Source: Mortierella alpina
Taxonomy: Eukaryota; Mortierellomycota; Mortierellomycetes; Mortierellales; Mortierellaceae
NCBI GenBank assembly: GCA_029449245.1
Contig: JANATF010000004.1
Location: 1 to 64,000 of the forward strand
Length of the DNA stretch: 64,000 nt
Direction of reading: 5' to 3'
The notes below the pieces were generated by a model. The model saw only the letters and a program-made list of their open reading frames with translations. It did no database searches and was not told the origin of the DNA. This document shows positions 22,354 through 35,175 of the stretch, piece by piece. The number at the start of each line of letters is the position of its first letter. Positions within the stretch are counted from its first letter, which is position 1. The translations under genes and the position numbers were made by a program.

Positions 22354-24351
22354 ATGTCAAGCCAAGAATACCAGCAGCAGCTGGCACAATCCTCTGCTGC
22401 CTCCAGCAAGTAAATGCTCCCTCCACCACTCCAACCACACCCGCATGCCCTTCACGCGAGTCATGGATCTCTTTCCGAGCTAACATCACCCAACCCTCTC
22501 TTGCCGCCTCAACAGATTCATCTCCAAGCTCGGTGCAGGTGCTGTGGCAGGTATCGCAGGTGTACTGATCGTATATCCCCTGGACATGGTCAAGACAAGG
22601 TCAGTCGTTATTCTCTGGAAACAACATGTATCTTGGATGCGCACCTTCAGCTCCGTTGCCCAACCGCCGTTTTCCCCTGACAAATTTTCTCGATCTGTTG
22701 TTGTTATTTATGGTATAGGCTGCAAAATCAAAAGAAGGATGCCATGGGCAAGCTGCAATACCGTGGAGGGTAAGTCCAAAGAGCCAACTTCCTTCCTTCC
22801 CCGACGTTCATACTCATCCGCATCGGAAAAATGAGTAATGCAATCTCATTTTTCAGGAATTTATCCAGCCCAAGGAGGAGCGCGCCATTGTGAGCATTTA
22901 TATCGATTTGTTCAGATCATGACGACAACTTCTGCCTCATTGATCAAGATGCTGCCTAGCCACAGTGCTGCAGTTGTGGTTGCCTTTGTGTCGGGTCGAG
23001 TAACAGCCTGGATGCGGGTGAGAGCGTGGGAAGTGAGCGGATGAGATTTTTTTTTTTTGGGGAGGAGGGGTTTCTCGAGAGCACCCTTCAAGTGTCATAC
23101 TTTGCAACAAAAAAATGCCTGGACCATCTCTGTGCACAGTATCGCAGTATCAATAATATGTGTGCGTATGCATTGACACTTCATATTCTAACTACTCTGC
23201 ATCATCATCTGGCTTGGCCGACATATAGACTGGACTGCTTCAGGCAGGTCGTCGCAAAGGAGGGCGTCCGTGGACTTTACAGAGGCATCGTGCCCAACCT
23301 TATGGGAATCACGCCTGAAAAGGCCATCAAACTGGCTGTCAACGACTTTGCACGCGAGTACTGGGCACAGCGGACGAACGTCTCGGAGGAAAAGCTCGCC
23401 ATCCAGTACGGCATGTTGTCGGGTGCCACTGCAGGACTCTGTCAGGTCATTGCTACCAACCCCATGGAAATTGTCAAGATTCAGATGCAGGTCGCAGGAG
23501 GACAGAAGCTGGCACCTGGAGAGCAACGGCCCACAGCCATGGGCATCGTGCGATCATTGGGCTTGCGTGGACTCTACCGTGGCACACCCGCAACATTGCT
23601 CAGGTACGCAAGCTATATTTACACCATCGCATGAACGTATGGACGCGTGGACTCATCGAACCAGTCGCCCAAGAGAGTCCTCTGTTTCTTACCCCTCAAC
23701 ATTCGTTACTCTGTCTTCCTAGGGATGTTCCATTCTCAATCATGTTTTTCCCCCTCAACTCCTTCCTCAAGCTCAAAGGAGCCGACAAGGATGGCAAGAC
23801 CTCATTCTCGGTGATTCTGGGCGCTGGTCTCGTTGCCGGTGTTATCGCTGCATCCGCCGTCACTCCAGCAGATGGTACGCTCCTCGTCCTGCCATCAAAA
23901 AGTCACCATTGGCCATCCCTTTCCAAGTTTCTAACAACCAAAACTCGGTTTCCAATCCGCCATCCACCTCCTTAGTGATCAAAACGCGTCTGCAGGTGGC
24001 AAGCAAACCAGGTGAACCCGTCTACAAGGGCATCGTCGATTGTTTCCAGCACATTGTCAAAAGCGAGGGTGTGCCTGCATTGTTCAAAGGCGTTGTCCCC
24101 CGTTCGCTTATTGTCGCCGTACGTATCATCATGACGCAGCGGCTGCTACAGAATGCTGTTCTTCCGACTTCATAGCTCACGCTAGTCTAACTCGATGGTT
24201 TTCTTCTTTGATATCCCTCTAGCCCATGTTTGCGATCGCCCTGTTCGTGTACGAGTTGCAGCAGCGCTTCTTGGGACCCTCCATGGCCGGAATCGGCTCG
24301 ACCCACTCGCCCACCCACTCGCCCGTCCTGATGCTGACCGACAAGAAATAA
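22354..24351 (+). CDS. Mitochondrial carrier, glutamate carrier type (SLC25A22/A18-like), 329 aa
   Basis: Seven exons: 22354-22409, 22516-22599, 22719-22769, 23229-23603, 23723-23874, 23976-24118, 24223-24351. Three carrier repeats are visible: YPLDMVKTRLQNQ (repeat 1), NPMEIVKIQMQ (repeat 2) and TPADVIKTRLQ (repeat 3). GITPEKAIKLAVNDFAREY and LLRDVPFSIMFFPLNSF are strongly shared with the mammalian mitochondrial glutamate/H+ symporters GC1 and GC2, so glutamate across the inner membrane is the likely substrate; aspartate-glutamate carriers are the next candidates but their Ca2+-binding N-terminal half is absent. The C-terminus ends in an unusual THSPTHSP tail. Tail-to-tail with NIPSNAP (185-bp gap). 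Confidence 0.88.
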
Positions 24352-24536
24352 GCGCCTCCGCCTCGCCTTCCTCGGCATCCTTTTAGTATTTCTCCGCTCT
24401 TGTACTCCATTTTCTCATTTGTTTCTGCCCAGCATAGAACCGTCATGTAAGACACTTAGAAAAAGTCTTTATATAAAAAGAACGTGTAGCCGCTCTAGAG
24501 AGTTCGCCGCCTCCTGCTCCCGCTTTTGCTGCGCAT

Positions 24537-26459
24537 TTATTTGAGTGAGGAAAACTCCATGGGCAAAAGAATGTTGGCTTCCATGCGCTCAATCAAACGC
24601 ACTATAGGGATGGACCAAAAGAGGGTTAGATATCGACAGCTAGACCAGCTTCAAAGTCGCAACCATAACAAGTCACTCTATACTAGCACAATTGCATACC
24701 AGTGTTGTAAACCGTCTCTGCCCAACCATCGACCTTCCAAGCTTGCTCCCGGGTTTTTTTGCGAGTCTCCAGATCACTAGCGAGGGGTGAAAGATGGTCA
24801 TCCTATCCGCATTAATAACTAATCGTCCTTGCTTCCCCGATAGCGCGGAAATGCCCTGGACACACTTACGGGTAGTTCCACATATGATGGACATAGTTCA
24901 ACTCTCCCAGTTGAGAGAACCACGCTCCAACGGGTTCGCAGAACTGGCGCCTGCACTCGAGACCTCGACGCCAATTCGCTTCCCATTCCAAAAGATTACC
25001 GGGCTAGAGGGAGAGGTCAGGAGTGAAGGTACAAAGTCAGAGCGATGACCACCTGGCAGTTTGCCTCTAGCTTGTATCACTAGCTTGTATCACTAGCTTG
25101 TAGCCCCTCCATCTTGCACAGCAGTTACCTTCAATAGATAGGTCCTCATCTCATAGATGCCTCCCAAGTTTACTGGCGGTCTGGACTTCCAGAAAGCAAA
25201 CTCAAGACAGATTTGGTTGTCGCGGCTGATGAGCATGGGTCGCAAGTCTTTGAGAAATTTTTGATAGGTCTATCGGACATTGCCAATGCCGAGTAAAAAA
25301 TATAGACAGCGATGAGCATTCTCAATTGTTGCTGCGTGCAGGGCAAATTTGCTGCTCCGCATTGACTCTTACCGGATCTCCTCGCAGTCTGCCCATCTCT
25401 TGCGCATGGCCTGGATAGCCATCAAATTCCCAGATGTGGACTGTGAAAATGCAATGGGAATATGCAAGTCGTGTTAGTCTTCACGCAATTATGGTTCAGT
25501 GTGCTCACAAGAAAACCCAAATTCTCCACCCTATCCAATGTGACCAGCCCACAACCACAACGGGGAACGCGTTCCGCACCCTTGGCTGCTGCTACCATAC
25601 CCTCCGTCATCAGTGATATAGCGCATCCTCCCGGTCACGTTGGAGATAAGACAATGAATGAACGTAAAAAAAACAAAGAGATAGAACTATTGCACTTGCC
25701 CGCAGTATCCAACTGGCCGATTTCCGTTAGCCAGCTTCCTGTCAATCGCAAACGATTGTTGGATTCCTTGACCATCCGTGGAAACGCCTCGGAGCTGGTG
25801 GAAGGAAAATGTGACAAACAAAGAAATAATAAGTATACTCATCGTGGGACAAAACCAGAGTGACATTATGCAAAAATTCGCTGCCAACCTACACCAGCTG
25901 CACATAGTCATCAAATCGCTCGGGTCGGATCCGATGCTCTATATGTATGCGCAACCAAAACAAGAACCATGAGCTTTCATCCTCTTCTTAGGGCTACCCC
26001 GCTCATAGGAATCATCGGGTAGGATGACAAGGTGAACAGAGTCAAAAACGCGAGTGGGCGAAACTTACTTTGCAGCTCATGGACGTATTTGCCGCGAGCA
26101 AGGGACACGCCCCATGACTCCTGACTGAGAACCTTGGGGAGAGATCCAGAGCCATGCAGGATACTGTTGACAATACCGCTGACTTTGCCCAAGGGTTTAG
26201 CTGCGCCGTCCTTGTTGCTGTTGCCCCCTTCGACGCTGTTGTTGTCAGAGTTGGCTCTAGAGCTGCTGGCGTCTTTGGCGGAGGGGTGCTGGCCCTGAGG
26301 ACTCTCCTTTGCAGAGGAAAAGGCTCTGGCTGTCAGACGCGGCTGCTGCTGCTGTTGCTGTTGCAGACTAGAGCCCAGAGTCCGCGAGGTCTTGATAAAG
26401 GCCGGGGCTGGTGGCGCGACGGCGAACAGCCGGGTGCGGTGCCGAGCAAGGAAAGCCAT
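24537..26459 (-). CDS. NIPSNAP family mitochondrial protein, 338 aa
   Basis: Eight exons: 26459-26069, 25938-25893, 25794-25700, 25440-25373, 25269-25129, 25003-24870, 24776-24700, 24601-24537; 1,017 nt, all phases consistent. Residues 1-45 are Arg/Ala/Ser-rich without acids, a mitochondrial targeting sequence; a low-complexity stretch follows. Two ferredoxin-like NIPSNAP repeats are visible. The first has YVHELQKH, RPERFDDYVQLV, LTGSWLTEIGQLDTAVHIWEF and FAFWKSRPPV. The second has GIYEMRTYLLKPGNLLEWEANW, VGAWFSQLGELNYVHHMWNY and REQAWKVDGWAETV. The family links mitochondrial matrix and surface functions (mitophagy sensing in animals); biochemical role unknown. Intron 3 starts with GC (GCAAGT, first base at 25,699). 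Confidence 0.92.
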
Positions 26460-26948
26460 GGTTACGCTGCAGGCTGGTCTTGAGCGTCTTTGAAAGCAGG
26501 CGTGGACGAGGTACAAGGCGGAAGTGCTTGAGCTAGTCTCTTGTCGAGAGGCGGGGGGAGGCGAAGGTTGAGAAGCGGAGAAACCAGTGGAGAAACCAGC
26601 GAAGTGGAAGCGAGCAGAGAGAGGTGAAGAGAGGACGTGAAGAAGAGGAGGAGAGGAGAAGAGGAGGAGAAGAGACCAAAGAGAACGAAGAGAGACGACA
26701 CGAGAACAGTGCGCAAAAGGGCTCAACACGCCACTGCTCGCATACAGCAGTCACTCTGTTAGATGATATACATGTTCGTCCCTTGGCTCGCATTCAAGAT
26801 TCACTTCTTTGCTCGCTTGAATTCAACTTCATCTCATTGCCCAACACTCCTTTGGTCTGGATCAGCACCTGTCGTTTGCAAACAGGCGGCCTAGAAACAA
26901 CTACACGAGAGGGAGCCAGGGAGGATCGCATCATCACAGCACAGCAGC
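26460..26948. promoter_or_regulatory. Divergent promoter, NIPSNAP / Ima1
   Basis: About 490 bp between divergent start codons. The NIPSNAP side (26,590-26,700) is purine-rich on the plus strand, hence pyrimidine-rich in the direction of NIPSNAP transcription. No other element recognised. Confidence 0.5.
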
Positions 26949-29900
26949 ATGCATCGCTCGAAAACAGGACTACGCTCAGGCACCCATCTGCGCCCGATCC
27001 ACCAGAAACCAGGATGGCTCGAGACCATGTTGCACCGACCGGTGCGGGTGGAATGCTGGGCTTGCGTCCAGCTCTCGTGGCTGCACCGCGGACATAGGGA
27101 GACACCCTCGGACTGGACTTGCCCAAGGTGCCTCACGCACCAGAAACGGGATAAGGTAGCAGAAACATGGAATGTAACCAGGTCTTAATCTTTGAGTTGG
27201 ATCCACAGTGCTTTGACTCATCATTCCTCAATCCGCTCCATTATGCTAGGATGGCAATATCATACCAGTACCCGAGATGTTTGAGAGCTCGCTGAACAGC
27301 GAAACGTCTGAGCGCATAGGTACGATTATCGCCTTTTCAAGATGAACCGAGAAAAAGGCTGCTGATGGACATGGTCTGGTCTTTGGCGGAAAAGCCTCTC
27401 ACTGACTTTTGTTGTTGTCTGCGCGACCTATGCTCCTGCCTTCTCTACAGCCCGCAACAGGAATGTCCGACGTCGGTATCGCGCTGGTGTCGAGGACAGT
27501 TCCTCGCAGGACAACTTTTTTTGCGAAATGTGCAATGGCCATCAGCGCGTGGTGTACCAACTTCTGAGCAACTATATACCAGACGAGAAGGTAAGCAACA
27601 AACTCTTCAACACACATATCACATCACATCACACCACATTACAACGGGCTCAAACTAGGTCCGATGCTCACTCGTCCGCCTCTGTATATCTGGCTATGTG
27701 GATGTACTAGGACGAGAACTACGAAGCTTATTACGACAATGCGGACGCTTACCGAAAACAACTGGAGGAGCGCTACCCACTCGCCTGCTCGGCCTGTCTG
27801 GACAAGGTACAAAAAGTCCTCGGCAAACAAAACTACCAGTTCAAAACCACGCTACTGAATGCGACTTTGAGCAAGAGCCGAGGCGACCTGATCGAACCCC
27901 ATCGCAAGTATCCAAGTGCATTCTGGATGTTCACTGGAGTTAGCTGGTTGTGTGCGCATGCGGCGCTGATGGTCGTGGAACTATCCGGTATGTACTTTAC
28001 GCCGTTGATCGCCGTGTCTTGCAGTGCGATGGACAGCACAGAGCTTGATCCTCATCTACTTACTTCTTGATGTTCCAGGCTTGGTAGGACCACACATACT
28101 TCCAAACATGGCGATCCTGGAGGCGCTGAGGCATAGGAATCAGACTTCAGAGTGTTTGACAAAACGTGCGCTCTCAAGGACAGCATCTCGCATTAGCATG
28201 GCCACGTTATGGCCTTGGCCGTCATCTTCTGGAAAACTAAACCAGGATTGGACTGGAAACGATAATGCAACTATCGTCGTCGCAAGCATTGTGTTCTTGT
28301 CCATCGTCGGCCTCTGCTGGGATCCTCTACAGTTCGCTATTCAGAAAATGCCACGGGTGCGGCTCCGGACAAAATGGTATTATCCATGGATACGGAGAGG
28401 AGCCTTCCCACTAGTAATCCTTCAACTGGTTGTCCTCTTTTCGACCCCAGTATCCCGGTGTGGATCCTGGTGTGCGGGCTCTGTGTTTCTGCTTCATTCA
28501 CTCTACCTGATCGCCTTTGCCGGTGGCAGGACGCTGAAGGCACCACTGGTGTTTAAACCTGAAGCCCCTGCAAATGATAGACCTCTTACAGACGGTTCTA
28601 GCGCCCCCACTCGTGTAAGTACTACCATGCTGTTGCTTGTCCTTCAAGGTCGGTGGCGGTCTAGGAGCTCCCTTTTCGGATTCATTTATTCATTGAATAT
28701 TCCTTTCGAATTAATCCTCGTTAGAAGTCTGTGGTGTCAAGACAGCAGGAGACACAGCGATATGATCTTCATGCCGCCCCGGCACTCTCTCGATCGGCGA
28801 CTGACCCCACGAGCAACGCTTCTGCAGCCCCTGCCCAGTCACCACCAAGCCACTTTGGCTCACGCCCAGGATCTCCAGATATTAATCAAATAAGCTGGTC
28901 CCCAAGGAAACCAGCGAATACAACATCAACTCGCTCACCGGCAGCCTTTGGCATGTATCGCAGTTCAGGTCAGGATAGCGCATGGCCACAGGAGTCATCC
29001 TCGACTCTCACATCTGGATCTTTTCAAACAGGTCATGATACCAGTGGCTATACCCCTGTTGTCGACAATACGTTTCGCTCGCGCGCATACGAACCATCGC
29101 CATTAGCGAACCCCTCTCTAATCACCAACATGGGTCTGAACAACATGTCGTTGGGGGAAATGCTTGGATTTCCGTCTGCAAGGTTTCAACCGCCAGAGAA
29201 TCTGTTTGCACATCGCTCCACGAAAGAGTCAACCGCCAATGTGCAGGATGCATGGTCTTTCCGATCACCTCCTGTGGACACTGGAGCCACGGGTGCCAAT
29301 AGGTCCTTTGGTCGTGGACGATTTTCCGCTCCTTCGCGCTTCGATACGGATGTGGACATGAATGATGCGATGGATGAGGATGATCGAAACCTGGGCGCCC
29401 GACTGAGAAGAACAGGTTTGGATCACACCATGGATAGTAGCACTGAAGGGACACAGCGGAATGCGTTTGGTCACTCTTTTGCAAAGGATGGGAAACTGGA
29501 CACCTGGGCGGATGGTCGGGAGGCATTTGCAGCTCAGAGGTATTTCCCACCCGAGCCCGAGACGGGCCTAGAGGACAATTTCTTTGGCGTGGTCAAGATC
29601 GTGGACGACTATCTGCCTCAGCGACAGGAGCCTCGAACTATTCTTGGCAGGGACTTGATGCTGAAGAAGCGAATGGCTCGCCGATGGTTAATTGTGGTGC
29701 TACTCTGTCGATGCGTCTCGCTACTGGAGGTAACTTGGCCCTTTCCTCGACTAGTATCGAGGGCCTACTATTGCCCGTTCAAATGACTAATGACGAATGT
29801 TTTTGCCTCCCCTTGTTACTATTAGGCTGTTGATCGGTGGACAACCATGGTCATGTGGATTGGGCAGCTTGTGTTTGCAGCAGGGATACTACACGCGACC

Positions 29901-30407
29901 GCGTTTTGGGTTGTAGGAGAATACCACATCATGCAACACTACCTGGACAAGAATCTAAAGGACAAGGCAAACGCATCCAAAGCTCATGATCCATTCCAGC
30001 CTACCTTCGGAGACAAAGTGTGCTCGGTAGGTCACCCTGATCAAAAAAGTGCAGTGTTGCAGGTCTTGAGATGTGGAACAGTGATTTTTTGACCAGCTTC
30101 TCTAACATCAACTCGCATTGAATAGAACGTGCTGATGGTGCTGCTCTTAGTACGTGTGGTGAGCCTGGCATCATGGGTCTCGGAGAGGATGTCGTCAAGC
30201 TTCGGAATATGGCACCTGGCACCGTGGATAGTGCAACGGTTAGCGCCTTGGATCCAAGACGGAGAGCAGATCCTGCGGATAGTTACACTGGCAGCATGGC
30301 TGCAGGATGGCCTGATGGCAGTGCTCTTTGTGGCTCTGATGTCCAGCGGTGCAGGCGCTATGCCCAAAATCCGCGCAGGCAGTGGACCGACAGCCAAAGT
30401 GAGATAG
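26949..30407 (+). CDS. IMA1: Inner nuclear membrane protein Ima1/TMEM201 (Samp1) homologue, 905 aa
   Basis: Eight exons: 26949-27155, 27250-27319, 27451-27590, 27711-27987, 28079-28614, 28725-29729, 29826-30026, 30126-30407; 2,718 nt, phases consistent. The N-terminus has CWAC (36-39) and CPRC (58-61) with RDKDGNIIPVPEM after them, then CEMC, RVVYQLLSNYIP and CSAC: the paired zinc-binding sites of the Ima1 N-terminal domain. Membrane segments follow near 210-229, 275-300 and 325-365, then a ~300-residue Ser/Pro-rich nucleoplasmic-type region with SLGEMLGF, and four more hydrophobic segments from residue ~730 to the end. Ima1 and Samp1 act at the inner nuclear membrane with LINC complexes and centromeric chromatin. 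A later ATG (27,024, just before LHRPVRVECWAC) is an alternative start. Confidence 0.88.
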
Positions 30408-30716
30408 ACCAGTTGCTCGAACCAGCCACTCCCAAAATCATAAAATCGACGTGTGGGTCCTTTTGGCCCTGTGTCTCCTCTCTCTCTCGATCTCTCTCTC
30501 ACTCTCTCTCTCTCTATCGTTCATTCATTACTCGCCCCGCATACCCTGCCTTGACAACTCAGTGGCATTCCTTCCACACTCTTCTTTGCCCCCCAGCTAC
30601 TCGTGCGCCCCCTGTGCTACTCGTGCGCCCCCTGTGCTAGCCGACGCCAACCATTTGCTCACCGCCACGAAATTCTCCCATAAACTCTTACACATCTGGC
30701 CATCTCGCGCAGGGCC
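30408..30716. other. Intergenic, Uso1 promoter
   Basis: 309 bp between codirectional genes. A CT-rich tract (30,477-30,518) and a direct duplication of an 18-bp word around ACTCGTGCGCCCCCTGTGCT (30,600-30,640) are the only structures seen. Confidence 0.5.
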
Positions 30717-31203
30717 ATGAACTTTCTTGCCAGCGGACTCAACACCCTCCGGGGACAAAAGGGACAGCCTCAGACCGGGTCAGAGACCGTCGACAGACTT
30801 TGCGAACGCATTCAGCATGGCACTCTGCTCGAAGACCGCAGAGCCGCCGTACAGGCACTGAGGTCCTGCTCCCGAGAGCACAAGAGGGTAACGGGCAGCG
30901 ACACCATGGAGATGACCGCGTTTTGACGAACATGCTCGAACCTCGGCACCAAGATTCCAATAGACTCGCTAATCATCATTACACCTCCAACTTTGCGGAT
31001 GAACTCTGTAGGACATTGGCACTCGCGGTGTGCTGGTTCTTTGTAAGGTGTTGCAGCAGGATGCTATGGATATTGACATTTGCAAGGCGGTTCTGGAGAC
31101 GCTGACAGTGCTGTGCCAGGCAGAAGCGGTAAGGCGCGCACGAGAGCTACCGTTGTCCTTTCATCCTTGATCAGCACGGCGTAGGATACTTATCCTCTAA
31201 CCG

Positions 31204-31270
<67 letters not shown>

Positions 31271-34200
31271 AACTTCTTCCTCCTTACCATTCCGGGCACA
31301 GGACCGCGAAGAGTCACAGGAGTTTGCAATGGAGATGTCAATGACAGTTCTGGAGGCAAGTGGTAGTGGCCGGTTGCAGTTGTCCAAGTGAACGAACAGT
31401 TGCTGGAAATATACTAATATCCAACATGTTATTTCGCCGTGGACACGCAGGATGCAAACAACGTGGCAGTTTTGCTGGATATGCTCGAGGAATATGATTT
31501 TTACGTCCGGTTCCATGTCGTGTCGCTGCTATCGACACTCGTTCTTAATAACACGGCACGACTGCAGGAGTGCATTCTGACCTCACCCATGGGAATGTCC
31601 AGACTGATGGCCCTCTTGGACGATCGCCGAGAGATTATTCGCAATGGTGAGTATGGCTGTCAGGACCACGATTCTGCTTCAGAGCTACCACTGTGCAGGC
31701 TCATGAAACCCCTTTGACTAATCGGCCCAAGCATGTCCTGTCAACCACGCGTTTTAGAGGGATTGTTGCTGCTGATATCGCTTACAGAGTCGAATGCTGA
31801 TTTGCAAAAGATTGTCGCGTTCGAGAACGCCTTTGAGCGTCTGTTGGCTATTATTGCCGACGAGGGCGCTATTTCGGGAGGAATCATAGTTCAGGACTGC
31901 CTGCAGCTTGTCCAGAACTTGCTACGATACAATGTCTCGAACCAGGTACAGTCTAGCTCGCCTTGCTTTCTGAGGATTCTCAAAATCAACCTTGCAATCT
32001 CTTGCTTATCATGGCATTGCGACTCATCAATCAATCTACGTCCTTCAAACACCTAGAATTACTTTCGTGAAACGAGCTGTATCCAACGCATCCCTGCGCT
32101 GTTTAGCGAAGAGATGATTGACGAGAGTGGGCAACAGGACTTGACCATGAAGGATATATGGTCAGATCAAAAAGGAAACAACATGATCATGGTCCTGGAG
32201 CTGATTCGGGTCCTTGTAGTGCCAGATCATTCCAATACGGCTCCCAACCAGGTACACTAAGAGCTTTGGGTGCGATTTCTCACACCACCCGTGCGATCGA
32301 GGATGGTATATGGACTGACACGACTTTCCTGCACTGGCTTTGTGGCGTTTTTTAGAAATCCATGTCCCAAAGTGGCATCTTGCAGCTCTTGGTCGACTTG
32401 TCGCTGACTTCCAATGCTCCGCAAAGAGTCAAGGCCAGTGCGCTATATGCCCTGGCAGAACTCATTCGATTGAACAAAGTGAACCAGGACGCCCTTTCGA
32501 AGGCCGTCATTATACCCGCGCACCCACCACCTGCACCTTCCAACGACGCTTCCTCTGCACTGACCCCTCCGGGCCGATCGTCTGCCCAGCTTTCTCGAAC
32601 CTCATTTCAATCGGGGCGAGGCTCTGCGCAGGGTGACTATCGATCGCTGGAGCAGCGCGAACGTTGTCCCGCCATAGTCGAGATCGTGGCCATTGCAGTA
32701 GGAAATTATCCAGGGTGCACATATTCTGTCAGAGCGGCCGCGACATGCCTCTTCCAAGTAAGTGATGTGCAGTAGTGTATCGCTACCATCGTTTTTACTT
32801 TTTCATCCTGCCGACCGACTGAGCGTCCTAATGCCTATGGTGCAGTCGTTTGTTTTGGAAAACCCAGACACACAGATGGTGTTGGCTACGACTTTAAACC
32901 CTCCACCTGAAGACAATCCCAACACTACGTCCAGCGGTAAGGAAGCAACTGCGTTCTTTGAGTTCGTTGTGTCCTTTGCGTTCCTTTATGGCTATCGCGC
33001 CATTCAGGACAAAAGCCAGTTGTGAGGATCGCACTGTTTTCTGATAGTGGTGGTTTTATGTACATGTTAGAGAAACCCCGATCACCCGGGACACTCCTAC
33101 TCGGAGCATTACAAGGTTGGCAGGATGGCATCGAGTCAGCTTCCACGGATCCCTACAACAGCTGGTTTGCGACCGTGCTTTTCGCGCACATTTTGCAGAA
33201 TAATTCACGCGCCAAGGCCATTGCGCTAGCGATCACATTTGGAGACGAAGAGAATGGTAAGCTTGTTGACCCACTTGTGATTGCATTTGCGGACCTTGTA
33301 CATTCCTGTACGACATTGACATTATTGTCTCTTGTGGGGATAGGCGAAGACCCAGTGTCTTTGATCCACGCAATAGCTGCAGCCTTGATGGTCGCAGTTA
33401 AAGAACAGTCGGATGTCCGGGTCGCCTTGGGCTATCTTGCCCTTCTGTGCGTATGGTGCTACGACAGCCCAAAAAGCATCAAGGACCTATTGTCGGAAGG
33501 AGCCCATCTCCAGTTTGTAAGATCAGTGTTTGTGCATTTGAGGCCTTGACGACATTGTTCTCTTTTTCCTTGTTCTAACGTGATGTTACCTTTCTCTGAA
33601 ATACATATGGCCTTCAGTTGATAGAGCTCATCAACCCATCATCCAAGGAGGACCCGATGGTGCAGGGCTTGGCGGCCTTTCTGCTGGGAATATGCTACGA
33701 ATTCAACTGGGAGCCGGATGCACTCATTACTCGAGCCACGATCCAGCCCATTATTCTTAGTCGGATTGGACTGGATCACTTTGCAGCATGCATCACCCGT
33801 GTCCGGGAGTCAAAGCCGTTCAAGGCGGCAGTTCCGCTGATGGTTGTCCTTCCGTCTGAGGAGGGTGGTGGAAGGCTCCCAGGCCTATACTTTGACTATT
33901 CTTTTGTGGAATTTATGAAGAAGACGTTTGGTAAGACACCAGGGCTATGTTAAATGGGAGTTGAGAAATTGCATCTGCGACGCGATGCCTGTGGCACTAA
34001 TCTCGATACATCATGTCCCTGCGTTTCTCTATGTTTATACAATTAGAGCGCACACAAAAGTCGATCTCGATCTCGCCGGACCAAGCGCGCCCTCGTCAGG
34101 GTTCGATGCAAGGTCATCAGGATGCTTCGGAATCTCAGTTTGCTTCTTTCCAGTCCAAGATCAACAACCAAAGCACGGAGATCAATGAGCTAAGGTCGAT

Positions 34201-34587
34201 GCTAGATGAGTCGCGCCGGATAGTGGCCCAACAGGTACAGAACTGCGATGCTTTTAGGCAGATAGGCCAGCGATTTCATCCGATTCCATGCCGTTTGCAT
34301 GACAAGTCTCTTAACGCATGACTGTGCATTTGAACTTGTAGACGCAAGAGCGCGAGAGATATGAAGAAACGCTTGCGGGTCTGCGCGAGGAGATGCGCAT
34401 GCGACAGGACCAGCACTGGGCACTGGAGAAGGAGCACGAGACGCTACGGATGGCGCATGAGGCTCTGGGACGGGAGCACGAAGCCCTCGGCAAGGAGCAC
34501 GAGGACTTGCTGATCTGCTTGGCGGAGCAGGATCAGGAACTGACGGGGCTCAAGGAGCACATGCGCAGCCTCGGCATCGCCACATAG
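30717..34587 (+). CDS. USO1: Vesicle tethering protein Uso1/p115, 839 aa
   Basis: Thirteen exons: 30717-30887, 31012-31128, 31302-31355, 31451-31646, 31758-31945, 32057-32251, 32356-32757, 32846-32936, 33071-33256, 33344-33516, 33618-33930, 34047-34234, 34342-34587; 2,520 nt, phases consistent. Residues 1 to ~660 are the armadillo-like globular head: LLEDRRAAVQAL, VLLDMLEEYDFYVRFH, TSPMGMSRLMALLDDRREIIRN, KIVAFENAFERLLAII and DCLQLVQNLLRYNVSNQNYFRE are near-diagnostic. A short coiled coil (~130 residues, with EALGREHEALGKEHEDLL repeats) ends in SLGIAT. Uso1 tethers COPII/COPI vesicles at the Golgi and collects SNAREs. The coiled coil is much shorter than in yeast or animals and there is no acidic tail. 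Intron 3 uses a GC donor (31,356). A (CT)n tract lies in intron 2. Confidence 0.93.
31207..31267. repeat. (CT)n microsatellite in Uso1 intron 2
   Basis: About 60 bases of uninterrupted CT repeat, directly ahead of the acceptor of intron 2 of the Uso1 gene (exon resumes at 31,302), where it can serve as an extended polypyrimidine tract. Confidence 0.97.
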
Positions 34588-35175
34588 AAGGGAATGCACC
34601 GTACTGCCCGAAGCACAGAATACATACAAGCATACAAGAATGCAACCATGCCAGAGTGCCAGAGGAGACGACGCAGCGCATCCAATCAGCGACGAGGCAG
34701 CCCGTTTTTTTTCCACGGTCGAGCAAGCCACCGCGCTCTCAGCGTCCTGCTGCACATATTGTTCACACGGTTCCCCTGCTGGCCCTGCTGTGGGGGGGTG
34801 TCCTTTTATATGTGTGTTGTTTTTGCTTTCTTCTTTGTTCTGTTCTCTTTCCCTTCTCTGCTCCTCCCTTCTACTCCTCCCTTCTGCTGTCCTTTACTGC
34901 TGTCCCTTTCTGCTGTCCTTGTCTGCTGTCCTTCTGCGTCCCTTTTCCTCCCGTCGCCTGGTCCCCACAGCCCGCCTCGTCCATTGCCGCTCCTTCTCCC
35001 CCGCCCCGTGCACGCGTCCTCATTCCAGCACCGACCTGCATCTCCCCGCTCCCCTCTCTCGCCGCAACCTCTGTCCTGGCCAGAGATCCGCTGCCTCATC
35101 TCTTGCATCTCTGCCTTGCAACACCCGCCATCTCTCCTTGCCCCATCCCGTCCTCCCCTTCCTCCGCTAATCCAT
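34588..35175. other. Intergenic, promoter of methylmalonyl-CoA mutase
   Basis: About 590 bp between codirectional genes. From 34,810 to 35,160 the plus strand is strongly pyrimidine-rich with CTGCTGTCC-like repeats (34,884-34,930), probably promoter and 5' untranslated region of the mutase gene. Overlapping frames here are compositional. Confidence 0.5.

Noticed and set aside
21552-22483. Overlapping Arg/Glu-rich and Ser/Leu-rich frames between divergent genes
   Set aside because: Arise from GGA, CT and CA simple repeats in the promoter region; they overlap the proven first exon of the carrier in a different frame.
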